64,000 bases of DNA from Streptomyces kurssanovii (GTDB lineage: Bacteria > Actinomycetota > Actinomycetes > Streptomycetales > Streptomycetaceae): assembly GCF_014649695.1 (NCBI RefSeq), contig NZ_BMTN01000002.1, forward strand, positions 558,001 through 622,000, read 5' to 3'. The notes beneath the pieces are model-generated. The model was not told where the DNA came from. It worked only from the letters and a program-made list of their open reading frames with translations, and ran no database searches. Positions within the stretch are counted from its first letter, which is position 1, and every line of letters begins with the position of its first letter. Below are positions 45,532-54,889 of the stretch, piece by piece. A program made the translations under genes and the position numbers.

Positions 45532-46090
45532 CAGAGGTCTCTGTTCCTTGTACGGTCAGTCGCATGACGAGGGCGTCGATGTTGCCGGGCTGGTAGTAGC
45601 CGCGGCGGAATCCGATGGGCTCGAAGCCGAATCGCTCGTACAGCTTCTGGGCCCTGGTGTTGTCCACCCGCACTTCGAGGAGCACCTCGTCGCACTCGAA
45701 GGCGGTGGCGTGCTGGAGCAGGTCGGTCAGCAGCCGGGAGCCGAGGCCCGTCCCCCACTGGCCGCGGTCGACCGCGATGGTCTGTACGTCGCCGAGACCG
45801 CCGGCGGCCGCCAGACCCGCGTAGCCGACGATCCGGCCGTGGTCGTCCTCGGCCACCACGTAGCGGCGGGTGGCCTGCGGGCCCCGGGAGTGCGCGAGTT
45901 CGGACCAGAACATGCCGGGCGACCAGGCGTCCTCGGGGAAGAGCTCGTGCTCGAGCTCCAGCACCGGCTCCAGGTCCCACCAGCGCATCTCACGCAATTC
46001 AGGGAGGCTGCCGCGCAGCGGTGTCGATGAGGAGCGGCGGTCGTCGGAGGCGCCTTCCGGGCGAAGCTCCGGGGGTGGGTGGGCGGCCAT
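45524..46090 (-). CDS. rimI: ribosomal-protein-alanine N-acetyltransferase RimI
   Basis: The product is 188 residues from the ATG that shares a base with the tsaB stop (TGATG). The GNAT core runs from [20 protein letters not shown] to the end, with acetyl-CoA motif [20 protein letters not shown] and the RimI-typical [20 protein letters not shown]. The first 33 residues are a weakly conserved extension. RimI acetylates the N-terminus of ribosomal protein S18 in E. coli. Sitting between tsaB and tsaD is a common arrangement. Confidence 0.92.
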   Translation of the reverse strand: MAAHPPPELRPEGASDDRRSSSTPLRGSLPELREMRWWDLEPVLELEHELFPEDAWSPGMFWSELAHSRGPQATRRYVVAEDDHGRIVGYAGLAAAGGLGDVQTIAVDRGQWGTGLGSRLLTDLLQHATAFECDEVLLEVRVDNTRAQKLYERFGFEPIGFRRGYYQPGNIDALVMRLTVQGTETSDG

Positions 46091-46743
46091 CACTTGGGGG
46101 TGACCACCTTGTAGTTCTTCGGGACCTGCGCGTCGGGGCGGCGCAGGTACAGGGGCAGGGGCGGCAGGAACTCCTCGCCCGCCCGCAGCTTCTCGGCCGC
46201 CAGCGCGGCGAGCGCCGCGGCGCTCACGTTCTCGGGGCCTCGGTTGTCCGGGAACGTCTCCGGGTAGAGCAGCGCACCCGCGCCGACGGCGGGCATTCCG
46301 GCGACCTGGCCGGCGATGTCGGCGGGGCGGTCGACGGCCGCGTCGGTCGCACGGGTGCGGGCGTTCTCGTACCGCGCCCAGTAGACCTCCTTGCGCCGGG
46401 CGTCGGTCGCGACCACGAAAGGCGTGTCGAGACCGGCCGCGTAGGCGAGACCGTCCAGCGTGCAGACCCCGTGCACCGGCACGCCGAGCGCGGAGGCGAA
46501 CGTCGCGGCCGTGACCAGACCGACCCGCAGTCCCGTGTACGGCCCGGGGCCGACGCCGACCACGATGCCGGTGACGGCGTCGAGCTTCACCCCGGCCTCG
46601 GCGAGCACCCGGTCGACGGCGGGCAGCAGCAGCTCCCCGTGGCGGCGCGCGTCCACACTGCTGGACTCTGCGAGGACGGAGGAGCCGTCGTGGAGGGCGG
46701 CGGTGACGGCGGGCGTGGCGGTATCCATGGCGAGCAAGAGCAC
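46090..46743 (-). CDS. tsaB: TsaB, t6A modification partner of TsaD
   Basis: The product is 217 residues, a truncated ASKHA-fold relative of TsaD. Typical features are LLLAMDTATPAVTAALHDGS, the GVGPGPYTGLRVGLVTAATF block and FVVATDARRKEVYWARYEN. It dimerises with TsaD and, with TsaE, completes bacterial t6A synthesis. It starts the minus-strand tsaB-rimI-tsaD operon. tsaE is over 1 kb upstream, separated by two other genes. Confidence 0.94.
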   Translation of the reverse strand: MLLLAMDTATPAVTAALHDGSSVLAESSSVDARRHGELLLPAVDRVLAEAGVKLDAVTGIVVGVGPGPYTGLRVGLVTAATFASALGVPVHGVCTLDGLAYAAGLDTPFVVATDARRKEVYWARYENARTRATDAAVDRPADIAGQVAGMPAVGAGALLYPETFPDNRGPENVSAAALAALAAEKLRAGEEFLPPLPLYLRRPDAQVPKNYKVVTPK

Positions 46744-46861
46744 GCAAACAGCCTACGGCTCCGGCGAGGGGGCCATGGCGGCACTGTCGAACGGAGCCGC
46801 GGTGCTACCGTCACCACGAGCACAGGTATTCGGTAACACACGCATCCAAGAGGTGGGCAGG

Positions 46862-47425
46862 GTGGCACGGAGCAGCTCGGGATTCGTGGCCGGGCTCACG
46901 GCGGCCGCGCTGGCCGTCGTCGGATTCCTCGCCTATCAGGCGGCGGCGGACGTCCCCGACGATCTCGCCGCGTCGAAGCCGCCGAGCGCCGCCCCTTCCG
47001 CGACGACTCCCGGCGCCGGGGCGTCCCGGCAGTCGCAGGACCCGCTGGCTGTCCCGGCCGGCTCCGGCACGGGGACGCGTGTCGTGTACGCGCTCGGCGA
47101 CCGGCGGGTGTGGCTCGTGGACGCGAACGGCAAGGCCGGCCGGACCTTCGAGGTCATGCCCTCCACGGTCAGCCCGAAGCCGGGCTCCTACACGGTCACC
47201 TCACGGTCGGGCAACGTGCCCGGTTCCGACGGGGTGCCGGTCGAGCATGTGGTGCGGTTCGCGAACGAGGGCGGTGTGTCCGTCGGTTTCAGCGCGGCGG
47301 TCGACGGCTCGATGGCCAGCCCCGACCCGACGAAGAAGACGGGCGGCGTGCGGATGAAGCGGGCCGACGGTGACGCGATGTGGGTCTTCGCGACGATCGG
47401 CTCGAAGGTGGTCGTCGTTCCGTAG
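46862..47425 (+). CDS. membrane-anchored secreted protein of unknown function
   Basis: The product is 187 residues from a GTG at 46862 with a GAGGTG site. An N-terminal hydrophobic helix (SSGFVAGLTAAALAVVGFLA) is probably an uncleaved anchor, followed by a Ser/Ala/Pro-rich spacer (about 30-65) and an exported domain of about 120 residues. That domain has beta strands such as VVYALGDRRVWLVDANGK and YTVTSRSGNVPGSDGVPV, reminiscent of the beta-rich region of L,D-transpeptidases but without a catalytic HxxxxG...SHGC motif. It is divergent from tsaB. Confidence 0.75.
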   Translation: MARSSSGFVAGLTAAALAVVGFLAYQAAADVPDDLAASKPPSAAPSATTPGAGASRQSQDPLAVPAGSGTGTRVVYALGDRRVWLVDANGKAGRTFEVMPSTVSPKPGSYTVTSRSGNVPGSDGVPVEHVVRFANEGGVSVGFSAAVDGSMASPDPTKKTGGVRMKRADGDAMWVFATIGSKVVVVP

Positions 47426-47476
47426 CCCTCGCACGGCTGTTACCCGTACGGGTGATCGCGTACGACCCCGTGCGAA

Positions 47477-47731
47477 TCAGGCGGCGTCCCGGTGGGTCTC
47501 CGGACGGTGCACCGTGGGGCGGTGGGGCTCGTTCCCGCGGCGCGGCTCGTTCCCTCGCGGCGTCTCGTCCTCGCGGTGCGTCGCGTTCTCGCGGGGCGGG
47601 GTGGACACGGCGCTCGCCGCGGCGCAGGACGCCAGCAGGTCCCGCATCGACACGGCCGACGGCAGCGGCGTCGCCGGTGTGGGCCTGGACGGCTGCTGAC
47701 GTGACTGCGCTTCGCGCTCCGATGCCGGCAT
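47477..47731 (-). CDS. small protein preceded by an iron-box-like dyad
   Basis: The frame gives 84 residues from an ATG at 47731 with a strong GGAGG site. Residues 29-46 (MRDLLASCAAASAVSTPP) are the only part that looks like a conserved helix; flanks are Gln/Ser/Pro-rich and the last 35 residues are a degenerate Arg/Glu/His/Pro repeat (RENATHREDETPRGN, then RGNEPHRP). There is one cysteine. I do not recognise a family. A GTTAGGT-AG-ACCTAAC dyad 30 bases upstream suggests iron control. It lies on its own between tsaE and the secreted protein gene. Confidence 0.6.
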   Translation of the reverse strand: MPASEREAQSRQQPSRPTPATPLPSAVSMRDLLASCAAASAVSTPPRENATHREDETPRGNEPRRGNEPHRPTVHRPETHRDAA

Positions 47732-47760
47732 GGACGCCTCCTGGGCTCCGGGGGCAGCAA

Positions 47761-47776
47761 GTTAGGTAGACCTAAC
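47761..47776. promoter_or_regulatory. iron-box-like dyad (IdeR/DmdR1 type)
   Basis: GTTAGGT and ACCTAAC are perfect 7-bp arms around AG. Against the 19-bp DmdR1/IdeR consensus TTAGGTTAGGCTAACCTAA it matches at about 12 positions, mainly the TTAGGT and CTAACC blocks. It is 30 bases upstream of the small protein start and about 110 bases from tsaE. Confidence 0.55.
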
Positions 47777-47885
47777 CAGGGCTCGGTACCATGTCACCAC
47801 GCGCGGCGTCGTGGGCGCAACATTTTCCCGACGTCTTGTCGGAACACACGGATGTCCGGAGCCGGCCCCAGGAGCCGGGTCGTCC

Positions 47886-48410
47886 CTACGCGGCCGTCGC
47901 CGCCAGGTCGGTGTCCACCCAGCGGGCCCCGTACCCGACGAGGGTCACGACTCGGCGGTCGTCGTCCGTGTCGCCCACCACCCGGTCGATGATCACGTGC
48001 AGCCGGTCCTCCGACAGGTCCTCCACCTTGCCGTCGCCCCACTCCACGACCACCACCGACTCGGGCAGCGAGACGTCGAGGTCGAGGTCCTCCATCTCGT
48101 CGAGGCCGCCGCCCAGGCGGTACGCATCGACGTGCACGAGCGCCGGGCCGCCCGTCAGCGGCGGGTGCACACGGGCGATCACGAACGTCGGGGACGTGAC
48201 CGCGCCACGGACGCCGAGGCCCTCACCCAGGCCACGGGTCAGCGTCGTCTTGCCGGCGCCGAGCTCGCCCGTGAGCATCACAAGGTCACCGGGGCGCAGC
48301 AGCTTCGCGAGGCTGCGGCCCAGGTTCTGCATCTCCTCGGGAGAGTCGACCGTCAGTCGGGCCCGAGCGGCGGCGGCGATCTCAGCCGCCGGGCTGTGCG
48401 GTGCTTCCAT
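47886..48410 (-). CDS. tsaE: TsaE, t6A P-loop ATPase
   Basis: The product is 174 residues from the ATG at 48410; a TTG three codons earlier is possible. The P-loop is LTGELGAGKTTLTRGLGEGL, with switch-like LVHVDAYRLGG and VVVVEWGDGKVEDL motifs of the TsaE/YjeE family. It regenerates the TsaB-TsaD complex in t6A synthesis. Its start overlaps the alpha/beta hydrolase stop by about 29 bases, so it belongs to the alr-hydrolase-tsaE run rather than to tsaB. Confidence 0.95.
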   Translation of the reverse strand: MEAPHSPAAEIAAAARARLTVDSPEEMQNLGRSLAKLLRPGDLVMLTGELGAGKTTLTRGLGEGLGVRGAVTSPTFVIARVHPPLTGGPALVHVDAYRLGGGLDEMEDLDLDVSLPESVVVVEWGDGKVEDLSEDRLHVIIDRVVGDTDDDRRVVTLVGYGARWVDTDLAATAA

Positions 48411-49632
48411 ACCGACCAACGGTAGCCGCTGCCGACACCGCTCCGGCCCGCACCAGAAGGTCCGCGAGACGGTCCGTGACGGCCTCCGGATGCTCCAGCA
48501 TCACCAGGTGGCCCGCGTCCGGCACGATGACCAGCTCGGCCGCCGGCTCGCTCTCCCTCAGCAGGTCCGCGATCGCCTCGCTGTGCGTGCTCGGGGTGAC
48601 CAGGTCCTTGTCACCCGCGAGGACGAGCACCGGTAGCCCTTGGAAGATCGCGAGCGCCTCGGCCTTGTCGTGTTCGGCGAAGGCCGGGTAGAACTCGGCG
48701 ACCACGTCGATGGGCGTCGACTCGATCATCCGTTCCGCGAACCGGGCGATGGCGGGGTCGACGTCCTTCGACGAGAACGAGTACCGCTTGACGAGCCCGG
48801 CGAACAGGTCAGCGGTGGCCCTGCGGCCCCGTTCCACCAGCTCGGCCTGCGAGCCCAGCGCGCGCAGCACGCCCGGCAGGACCCGTCGCACCGCGTTCAC
48901 CCCGGCCACCGGCAGCCCGTAGCTGACCTCGCCCAGCTTCCCGGACGAGGTGCCGACGAACGCCGCGGCCACCACGCGTTCCCGCACCATCCCCGGGTCG
49001 TGGGCCGCGAGCGCCATCATCGTCATGCCGCCCATGGAGTGGCCGACCAGCACCAGCGGCCCCTCGGGGGCCGCCGCGTCGATGACCGCCTTCAGGTCCC
49101 TGCCCAGCTGGTCGATCGTCACCGGCAGGCCGCCCGCACCGGCCTGCGCCGCGCCCCGGCCCGACCGGCCGTGGCTGCGCTGGTCCCAGTGGACGGTACG
49201 GACCAGACCGCGCAGCGCGGCGCGCTGGAAGTGCCACGAGTCCTGGCTGAGGCAGTAGCCGTGACTGAAGACGAGGGTGACGGGAGCCGGCACCTTGCGC
49301 CCGAAGAGCCTGCGGCGGCGCGGCGCGGCGGCCTCGGGGTCGACCTCGTCCACCTCGTAGTAGAGGGCGGTGCCGTCATCGGCGAGGGCCTGCCCCGGCG
49401 TGCCGCGCAGGGCGCCGTACGGACCCGACGCGTCGAGCGCCAGACGTGCCTTCCTGCGCATCCCGCGGCCGACGGTCAGCCGCTCCAGCGCGACGCCTGC
49501 CGCGGCGCCGGCGGCGACCACGCCTATCGCCGCTCCCGCGAAGCCCGCGCGACGCCAGCTGTCCGAAGCCACGGCCGCCGCCGCGGCGCCGACCGCGGCC
49601 TCGGCCGCGTCCCCCGTACCGGTCTCGCTCAC
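48382..49632 (-). CDS. alpha/beta hydrolase with N-terminal membrane segment
   Basis: The product is 416 residues. An Ala/Gly-rich hydrophobic helix near residues 28-50 precedes the hydrolase fold. The oxyanion region is VFSHGYCLSQDSWHFQ, the nucleophile elbow is VLVGHSMGGMTMMALA (Ser in G-H-S-M-G), the acid is in LAGDKDLVTP and the His in PDAGHLVMLEHPE. Substrate is unknown. It sits 12 bases after alr and overlaps tsaE. Confidence 0.88.
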   Translation of the reverse strand: MSETGTGDAAEAAVGAAAAAVASDSWRRAGFAGAAIGVVAAGAAAGVALERLTVGRGMRRKARLALDASGPYGALRGTPGQALADDGTALYYEVDEVDPEAAAPRRRRLFGRKVPAPVTLVFSHGYCLSQDSWHFQRAALRGLVRTVHWDQRSHGRSGRGAAQAGAGGLPVTIDQLGRDLKAVIDAAAPEGPLVLVGHSMGGMTMMALAAHDPGMVRERVVAAAFVGTSSGKLGEVSYGLPVAGVNAVRRVLPGVLRALGSQAELVERGRRATADLFAGLVKRYSFSSKDVDPAIARFAERMIESTPIDVVAEFYPAFAEHDKAEALAIFQGLPVLVLAGDKDLVTPSTHSEAIADLLRESEPAAELVIVPDAGHLVMLEHPEAVTDRLADLLVRAGAVSAAATVGRYGSTAQPGG

Positions 49633-49644
49633 CGTGCCGCTCTC

Positions 49645-50844
49645 CTAGTCGTGGGAGTCGTGCGAGTCGTGGGCCTGTTCCTCCGGGCCTTCGTTCAGAT
49701 AGACGCGCGGAACCCGGGTTCCGATCCGTGTGACGATCTCGTACGCGATGGTGTCCGCGGCCTGTGCCCAGTCCTCGGCGGTCGGCTCGCCCCGGTCGCC
49801 GGGACCGAACAGGACGGCCTCCGTGCCCTCCGGAACCGTCGCCCCGCCCAGATCGACGACGAACTGGTCCATCGCGACCCGTCCGGCCACTCGCCGCCAC
49901 TCGCCCGCGACCAGGACGGGACCGCGGCCGGAGGCGTGCCGGGGAATGCCGTCCGCGTAGCCCACGGGGATCAGGCCGAGGGTGGTCTCGCCGTCCGTGA
50001 CGTAGTGGTGGCCGTAGCTGACGCCGTGGCCGCCGGGAACGTGCTTGACCAGGGCGACGGACGCGGCGAGCGTCATCACCGGCCGCAGCCCGAAGTCGGC
50101 CGGGGTGCCCAGCTCCGGAGCGGGCGAGATGCCGTACATCGCGATGCCGGTGCGGACGAGGTCGAAGTGCGACTCGGGGATCGTGAGCGTCGCCGGGGAG
50201 TTGGCCATGTGCCGGACCTCTGGCTCGATGCCGGCCTTCTCCGCGTGGTCCATCATGTCGCGGAAGACGGCCAGTTGGGCGGCGATCGAGGGGTTGCCCG
50301 GTTCGTCGGCGCAGGCGAAGTGGGACCACAGACCGGTGACCTGGACGAGCCCGTCGTCCTCCGCCGTACGGGCGGCGGCGACCAGCTCGGGCCAGTCGGC
50401 GGGCTGGCAGCCGTTGCGGCCCAGACCCGTGTCGGCCTTGAGCTGGACACGGGCGGGGCGGCCGGCCGCCTTCGCCGCGGCGGTGACCTCCTCCAGCGCC
50501 CACATGCCGCTCACGGACATGTCCAGGTCCGCCTCGATGCCCTCACGCCAGGGGCCTCCGGGCGTCCACAGCCAGCACATGATCCGGCTCTCCACACCGG
50601 CCGCGCGCAGCGCGAGCGCCTCGTGGGGCGTGGCCGTACCGAGCCAGGTCGCGCCGGCCGCGAGCGCCGCGCGGGCGCACGGCACCATGCCGTGGCCGTA
50701 CGCGTCGGACTTCACGACGGCCATCAGCGCGGCGCGCGGCGCGCGGGCGCGCAGGGCGCGCACATTGGCGCGCAGGGCCGCGAGGTCGATCTCGGCCCGC
50801 GCGCGCAGTGGTGCGGAACGGCTGCTCGGTGCTGTGTGACTCAT
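49645..50844 (-). CDS. alr: alanine racemase
   Basis: The product is 399 residues and interconverts L- and D-alanine for peptidoglycan. The PLP lysine is in MAVVKSDAYGHGMV, the catalytic Tyr of the other subunit is in ALVKHVPGGHGVSYGHHYVT, and PVGYADGIPR follows. The C-terminus ends with a short DSHDSHD repeat. The ATG start is at 50844, 114 bases after nnr. It is grouped with acpS and glmS, other envelope or precursor genes. Confidence 0.96.
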   Translation of the reverse strand: MSHTAPSSRSAPLRARAEIDLAALRANVRALRARAPRAALMAVVKSDAYGHGMVPCARAALAAGATWLGTATPHEALALRAAGVESRIMCWLWTPGGPWREGIEADLDMSVSGMWALEEVTAAAKAAGRPARVQLKADTGLGRNGCQPADWPELVAAARTAEDDGLVQVTGLWSHFACADEPGNPSIAAQLAVFRDMMDHAEKAGIEPEVRHMANSPATLTIPESHFDLVRTGIAMYGISPAPELGTPADFGLRPVMTLAASVALVKHVPGGHGVSYGHHYVTDGETTLGLIPVGYADGIPRHASGRGPVLVAGEWRRVAGRVAMDQFVVDLGGATVPEGTEAVLFGPGDRGEPTAEDWAQAADTIAYEIVTRIGTRVPRVYLNEGPEEQAHDSHDSHD

Positions 50845-50958
50845 CGCGCCCAGTGTCTCAGAGCCGTACGGCCGGATCCGTACGGCAGGCGGTCGCGTGC
50901 GTCACTCGGGGTGCGCCGGCCGGGCCGCCGTGGCCCTCGGGCGGGCACACGCGCCCCG

Positions 50959-52401
50959 TCAGGCGGCGCTCACGTCCCGCCACGCGGCCGGAAGCGCCTC
51001 GGACACTTCGAGCGCCGTGATCGGCGTGCCGTGCGCCGCCGCGTGTCGGGCCGCCAGACCGTGCAGATAGGCGGCGGCGGAACCCGCGTCGCGCGCGCCG
51101 AGACCGGCGGCCAGCAGGGAACCGGCCAGGCCCGAGAGCACGTCGCCGCTGCCGGCCGTCGCGAGCCACGAGGAACCCATCGGATTGACCCGGACCGGTG
51201 AGCTTTCCCCGTCGGGCGCGGCGACCAGGGTCGTGGAGCCCTTGAGGAGGACCGTCGCCCCGAACCGTGCGGCCAGTTCCCGCACGGAGTCGAGCCGCGA
51301 GGCCTCCACCTCCTCCCGCCCCACACCGAGGAGCGCCGCCGCCTCTCCGGCGTGCGGGGTCAGCAAGGTCGGCGCCGCCCGGTCCCGGACGGCCGCGGCG
51401 TCCAGCAGGCGCAGACCGTCCGCGTCGATGAGCACCGGGACATCGGACGCCAGCACCTCCTCCACCACACCGGCGTCGTCGCCGAGCCCCGGGCCGACGG
51501 CCCAGGCCTGGACCCGGCCGGCCTTCCCGGGAGGCCCCGGGTGCACCAGGCACTCCGGGAAACGGGCGATCACCGCGTCGGTCGCCGGGCCGACGTACCG
51601 GACGGCCCCCGCGCCGCCGCGCAGCGCGCCGGCGACGCAGAGCACGGCCGCCCCCGGATAGCGCGCGGACCCGGCGACGACCCCGACGACTCCGCGCCGG
51701 TACTTGTCGCTCTCCGCGGCCGGCACCGGCAGCATCCTGGCCACGTCGGCGTGTTGGAGAGCCTCCAGCGCGGGCACGGGAGGCAGGTGCTCCTCGAGCC
51801 CGATACCGACGAGCCGCACGGTGCCCGCGTACTCCTTTGCCGGGTCGATGAGCAGCCCCGGCTTGTACGTCCCGAACGTGACGGTCGCGTCCGCGCGGAG
51901 CACCTCGCCCCGCACCTGGCCCGTGTCGGCCTCGACACCGCTGGGCAGATCGACCGCCACGATCACGGCGTCGGAACCACGGGCCGCGCGGGCCACGGGC
52001 ACGGCGTCCTGGCGCAGCCCGCCCCGTCCGCCGATACCGGTGATCCCGTCCAGCACCAGGTCGGCCGAGGCGAGCACCTCGAACGGGTCGTCGGCGACCC
52101 GCCCACCGGCGGCGAGCAGCGCCGCGAGACCGTCCTCGTGGACGCGGTCGCGGGCGAGCGGCACGGCGACGACCCCGGCGCCGCGGCGGGCCAGCCGGGC
52201 CCCGGCGTACAGAGCGTCACCGCCGTTGTCGCCGCTGCCCACGAGCAGCACGACCCGGGCCCCGTACACCCGCCCGAGCAGCCCGGCGCAGGCCGCGGCC
52301 AGTCCGGCGGCGGCCCGCTGCATGAGCGCCCCCTCCGGTAGCCGCGCCATGAGCTGTGCCTCGGCGTGCCTCACGGTCTCCACGCTGTACGCAGTACGCA
52401 T
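50959..52401 (-). CDS. nnr: bifunctional NAD(P)H-hydrate epimerase/dehydratase
   Basis: The product is 480 residues and repairs hydrated NAD(P)H. The N-terminal epimerase (YjeF_N) has VVLLVGSGDNGGDALYAGAR; the C-terminal ADP/ATP-dependent dehydratase (YjeF_C) has the GPGLGDD motif in AWAVGPGLGDDAGVV, LLTPHAGEAAALLGV and ATAGSGDVLSGLAG. Both halves look complete. It starts at an ATG and follows acpS after 193 bases. Confidence 0.93.
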   Translation of the reverse strand: MRTAYSVETVRHAEAQLMARLPEGALMQRAAAGLAAACAGLLGRVYGARVVLLVGSGDNGGDALYAGARLARRGAGVVAVPLARDRVHEDGLAALLAAGGRVADDPFEVLASADLVLDGITGIGGRGGLRQDAVPVARAARGSDAVIVAVDLPSGVEADTGQVRGEVLRADATVTFGTYKPGLLIDPAKEYAGTVRLVGIGLEEHLPPVPALEALQHADVARMLPVPAAESDKYRRGVVGVVAGSARYPGAAVLCVAGALRGGAGAVRYVGPATDAVIARFPECLVHPGPPGKAGRVQAWAVGPGLGDDAGVVEEVLASDVPVLIDADGLRLLDAAAVRDRAAPTLLTPHAGEAAALLGVGREEVEASRLDSVRELAARFGATVLLKGSTTLVAAPDGESSPVRVNPMGSSWLATAGSGDVLSGLAGSLLAAGLGARDAGSAAAYLHGLAARHAAAHGTPITALEVSEALPAAWRDVSAA

Positions 52402-52594
52402 GCCCCGAGTCTGCCGCAGCGCGCGCCACGGCGCGCGGCCACCCGCTCAAGTGCGCCGCCCGCGGCCGGAGTTACGGCCCGGTCCGCCGCGTACGACCTT
52501 GCGACCCCTGACGCCGGGGCGAAGCGCGACCCCCGCCACCGGGGCCGGCGTGTCCGAGTTGTGGCCCGGTCGCCCGATGCCCGCAGGGTTCGGC

Positions 52595-52963
52595 TCAGCC
52601 CTCCGCGATCACGACCGCCGAGGCGATTCCCGCGTCGTGACTGAGCGACACGTGCCAGGAACGCACGCCCAGTTCGGCCGCACGGGCGGCGACCGTGCCG
52701 TGGACACGCAGCAGCGGCCGGCCCGAGTCCTCCACGTACACCTCCGCGTCCGTCCACAGCAGGCCGGCCGGTGCGCCGAGCGCCTTCGCGAGCGCCTCCT
52801 TCGCGGCGAACCGCGCCGCGAGCGAGGCGTAGCCTCTGCGCTCACCGCTCGGCAGCAGCAACTCCCGCTCCAGGAAGAGCCGCTCGGCCATGCCCGGTGT
52901 CCGCTTCATGGACGCGGCGAAGCGTTCCACCTCCGCCACGTCGATCCCCACCCCGATGATCAT
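52595..52963 (-). CDS. acpS: holo-[acyl-carrier-protein] synthase
   Basis: The product is 122 residues and transfers the 4'-phosphopantetheine arm of CoA to acyl carrier proteins. The family motifs are [14 protein letters not shown], the metal site in [13 protein letters not shown], and the late [15 protein letters not shown]. It lies 7 bases after glmS in the same operon. CoA for the reaction depends on CoaA, encoded at 57.8 kb. Confidence 0.95.
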   Translation of the reverse strand: MIIGVGIDVAEVERFAASMKRTPGMAERLFLERELLLPSGERRGYASLAARFAAKEALAKALGAPAGLLWTDAEVYVEDSGRPLLRVHGTVAARAAELGVRSWHVSLSHDAGIASAVVIAEG

Positions 52964-52970
52964 CCGACGC

Positions 52971-54818
52971 TCATTCCACCGTCACGGACTTGGCCAGGTT
53001 CCGCGGCTGGTCCACCTCGTTGCCACGGGCCGTGGCGAGCTCGCAGGCAAAGACCTGCAGCGGCACCGCGGCCACCATCGGCTGGAGCAGCGTCGGCGTC
53101 GCCGGGATCCGCACCAGATGATCGGCGTAGGGCACGACCGCCTCGTCGCCCTCTTCCGCGATCACGATGGTCCGGGCGCCGCGGGCGCGGATCTCCTGGA
53201 TGTTGGACACGATCTTGTCGTGCAGCACCGAGCGCCCGCGGGGCGACGGCACGACGACCACCACGGGCAGGTCCTTCTCGATCAGCGCGATCGGCCCGTG
53301 CTTGAGCTCACCCGCGGCGAACCCCTCCGCGTGCATGTAGGCCAGCTCCTTGAGTTTCAAAGCGCCTTCCAGCGCCACGGGATAGCCCACATGACGCCCC
53401 AGGAACAGCACCGTGTTCTTGCCGGCGAGGGAGCGCGCAAGCTCCCGTACCGGTTCCATCGTCTCCAGCACCCGCTCGACCTGTCCGGAGATCTGCGCCA
53501 GGTCACGGACGACGGCCCTGATCTCGTCGCCCCACTTGGTTCCGCGCACCTGCCCCAGATAGAGGGCGACCAGGTAGCAGGCCACCAACTGTGTCAGGAA
53601 CGCCTTGGTGGAGGCGACCGCGACCTCCGGTCCGGCATGGGTGTACAGCACGGCGTCCGACTCGCGGGGGATCGTCGACCCGTTGGTGTTGCAGATGGCC
53701 AGCACCCGGGCGCCCTGCTCACGGGCGTGCCGCAGCGCCATCAGGGTGTCCATGGTCTCGCCGGACTGCGAGATGGCGATCACCAGCGTCCGCTGGTCCA
53801 GGATCGGGTCCCGGTAGCGGAACTCGCTCGCCAGCTCGACCTCGCAGGGGATACGGGTCCAGTGCTCGATGGCGTACTTGGCGATCATCCCGGCGTGGAA
53901 GGCGGTCCCGCAGGCGACGATGACGACCTTGTCCGCCTCACGCAGCACGGACTGCGGGATGCGCACCTCGTCGAGGGTCAGCGATCCCGACCCGTCGACG
54001 CGGCCGAGGAGCGTGTCGGCGACCGCCTTGGGCTGCTCGGCGATCTCCTTGAGCATGAAGTAGTCGTAGCCGCCCTTCTCGGCGGCGGAGGCGTCCCAGT
54101 CCACGTGGTAGGCCCGCACCTCGGCGGGCTCCCCGTCGAAACCGGTGACCGTCACCGCGTCCCGGCGGAGCTCGACCACCTGGTCCTGGCCGAGCTCGAT
54201 CGCCGACCGTGTGTGGACGATGAACGCGGCCACGTCCGACGCCAGAAAGGACTCGCCCTCGCCGACTCCCACCACCAGCGGGGAGTTGCGCCGTGCGCCG
54301 ACCACCACGTCCGGCTCGTCGGCGTGCACCGCCACCAGCGTGAACGCGCCCTGGAGCTGCCTGCAGACCATGCGCATCGCTTCCGCGAGGTCACCGCAGG
54401 ACGAGAACGACTCCGCGAGCAGATGCGAGACGACCTCGGTGTCGGTCTCCGACTCCAGGTCGTGTCCGCGCTCGGCCAGTTCGGCCCGCAGGGCGGCGAA
54501 GTTCTCGATGATGCCGTTGTGCACGACGGCCACGCGCCCCGCGTTGTCCAGGTGGGGGTGCGCGTTCGCGTCGGTGGGACCGCCGTGCGTGGCCCAGCGC
54601 GTATGGCCGATGCCGGTGGAACCGCTCGGCAGCGGCCGGTCCCCCAGTTCCTTCTCCAGATTGACGAGCTTGCCCGCCTTCTTCGCCGCCGCGAGCCCCC
54701 CGTCGGCGAGTACCGCGACTCCGGCCGAGTCGTAGCCGCGGTACTCGAGCCTCTTCAGCCCGGCGATGACCACATCGAGCGCCGACTGTCCGCCGACGTA
54801 ACCCACGATTCCGCACAT
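52971..54818 (-). CDS. glmS: glucosamine-fructose-6-phosphate aminotransferase (isomerising)
   Basis: The product is 615 residues; it makes glucosamine-6-phosphate from fructose-6-phosphate and glutamine, first step to UDP-GlcNAc. The N-terminal Ntn amidotransferase domain has Cys2 ([11 protein letters not shown]) and [17 protein letters not shown]; two SIS sugar-isomerase domains follow ([40 protein letters not shown]) and the [12 protein letters not shown] end is canonical. Upstream leader is only 71 bases to the next gene, so no glmS ribozyme fits. GlmM, the next enzyme, is at 59.9-61.2 kb. Confidence 0.97.
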   Translation of the reverse strand: MCGIVGYVGGQSALDVVIAGLKRLEYRGYDSAGVAVLADGGLAAAKKAGKLVNLEKELGDRPLPSGSTGIGHTRWATHGGPTDANAHPHLDNAGRVAVVHNGIIENFAALRAELAERGHDLESETDTEVVSHLLAESFSSCGDLAEAMRMVCRQLQGAFTLVAVHADEPDVVVGARRNSPLVVGVGEGESFLASDVAAFIVHTRSAIELGQDQVVELRRDAVTVTGFDGEPAEVRAYHVDWDASAAEKGGYDYFMLKEIAEQPKAVADTLLGRVDGSGSLTLDEVRIPQSVLREADKVVIVACGTAFHAGMIAKYAIEHWTRIPCEVELASEFRYRDPILDQRTLVIAISQSGETMDTLMALRHAREQGARVLAICNTNGSTIPRESDAVLYTHAGPEVAVASTKAFLTQLVACYLVALYLGQVRGTKWGDEIRAVVRDLAQISGQVERVLETMEPVRELARSLAGKNTVLFLGRHVGYPVALEGALKLKELAYMHAEGFAAGELKHGPIALIEKDLPVVVVVPSPRGRSVLHDKIVSNIQEIRARGARTIVIAEEGDEAVVPYADHLVRIPATPTLLQPMVAAVPLQVFACELATARGNEVDQPRNLAKSVTVE

Positions 54819-54889
54819 GTCGGCAGCCTACGGTTCCGGACCGGTGCGGGCAGTTCGGGTGGGCGCGCGAGTGGCCGGCCGAGGGCGGG

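Noticed and set aside
47761-47776. Zur (zinc) box instead of an iron box
   Set aside because: Actinobacterial Zur sites centre on TGAAAATGATTTTCA-like sequence; this dyad lacks that core and fits TTAGG/CCTAA instead.
54819-54889. glmS ribozyme upstream of glmS
   Set aside because: Only 71 bases separate glmS from the preceding gene, too short for the ribozyme, and no matching core was seen.
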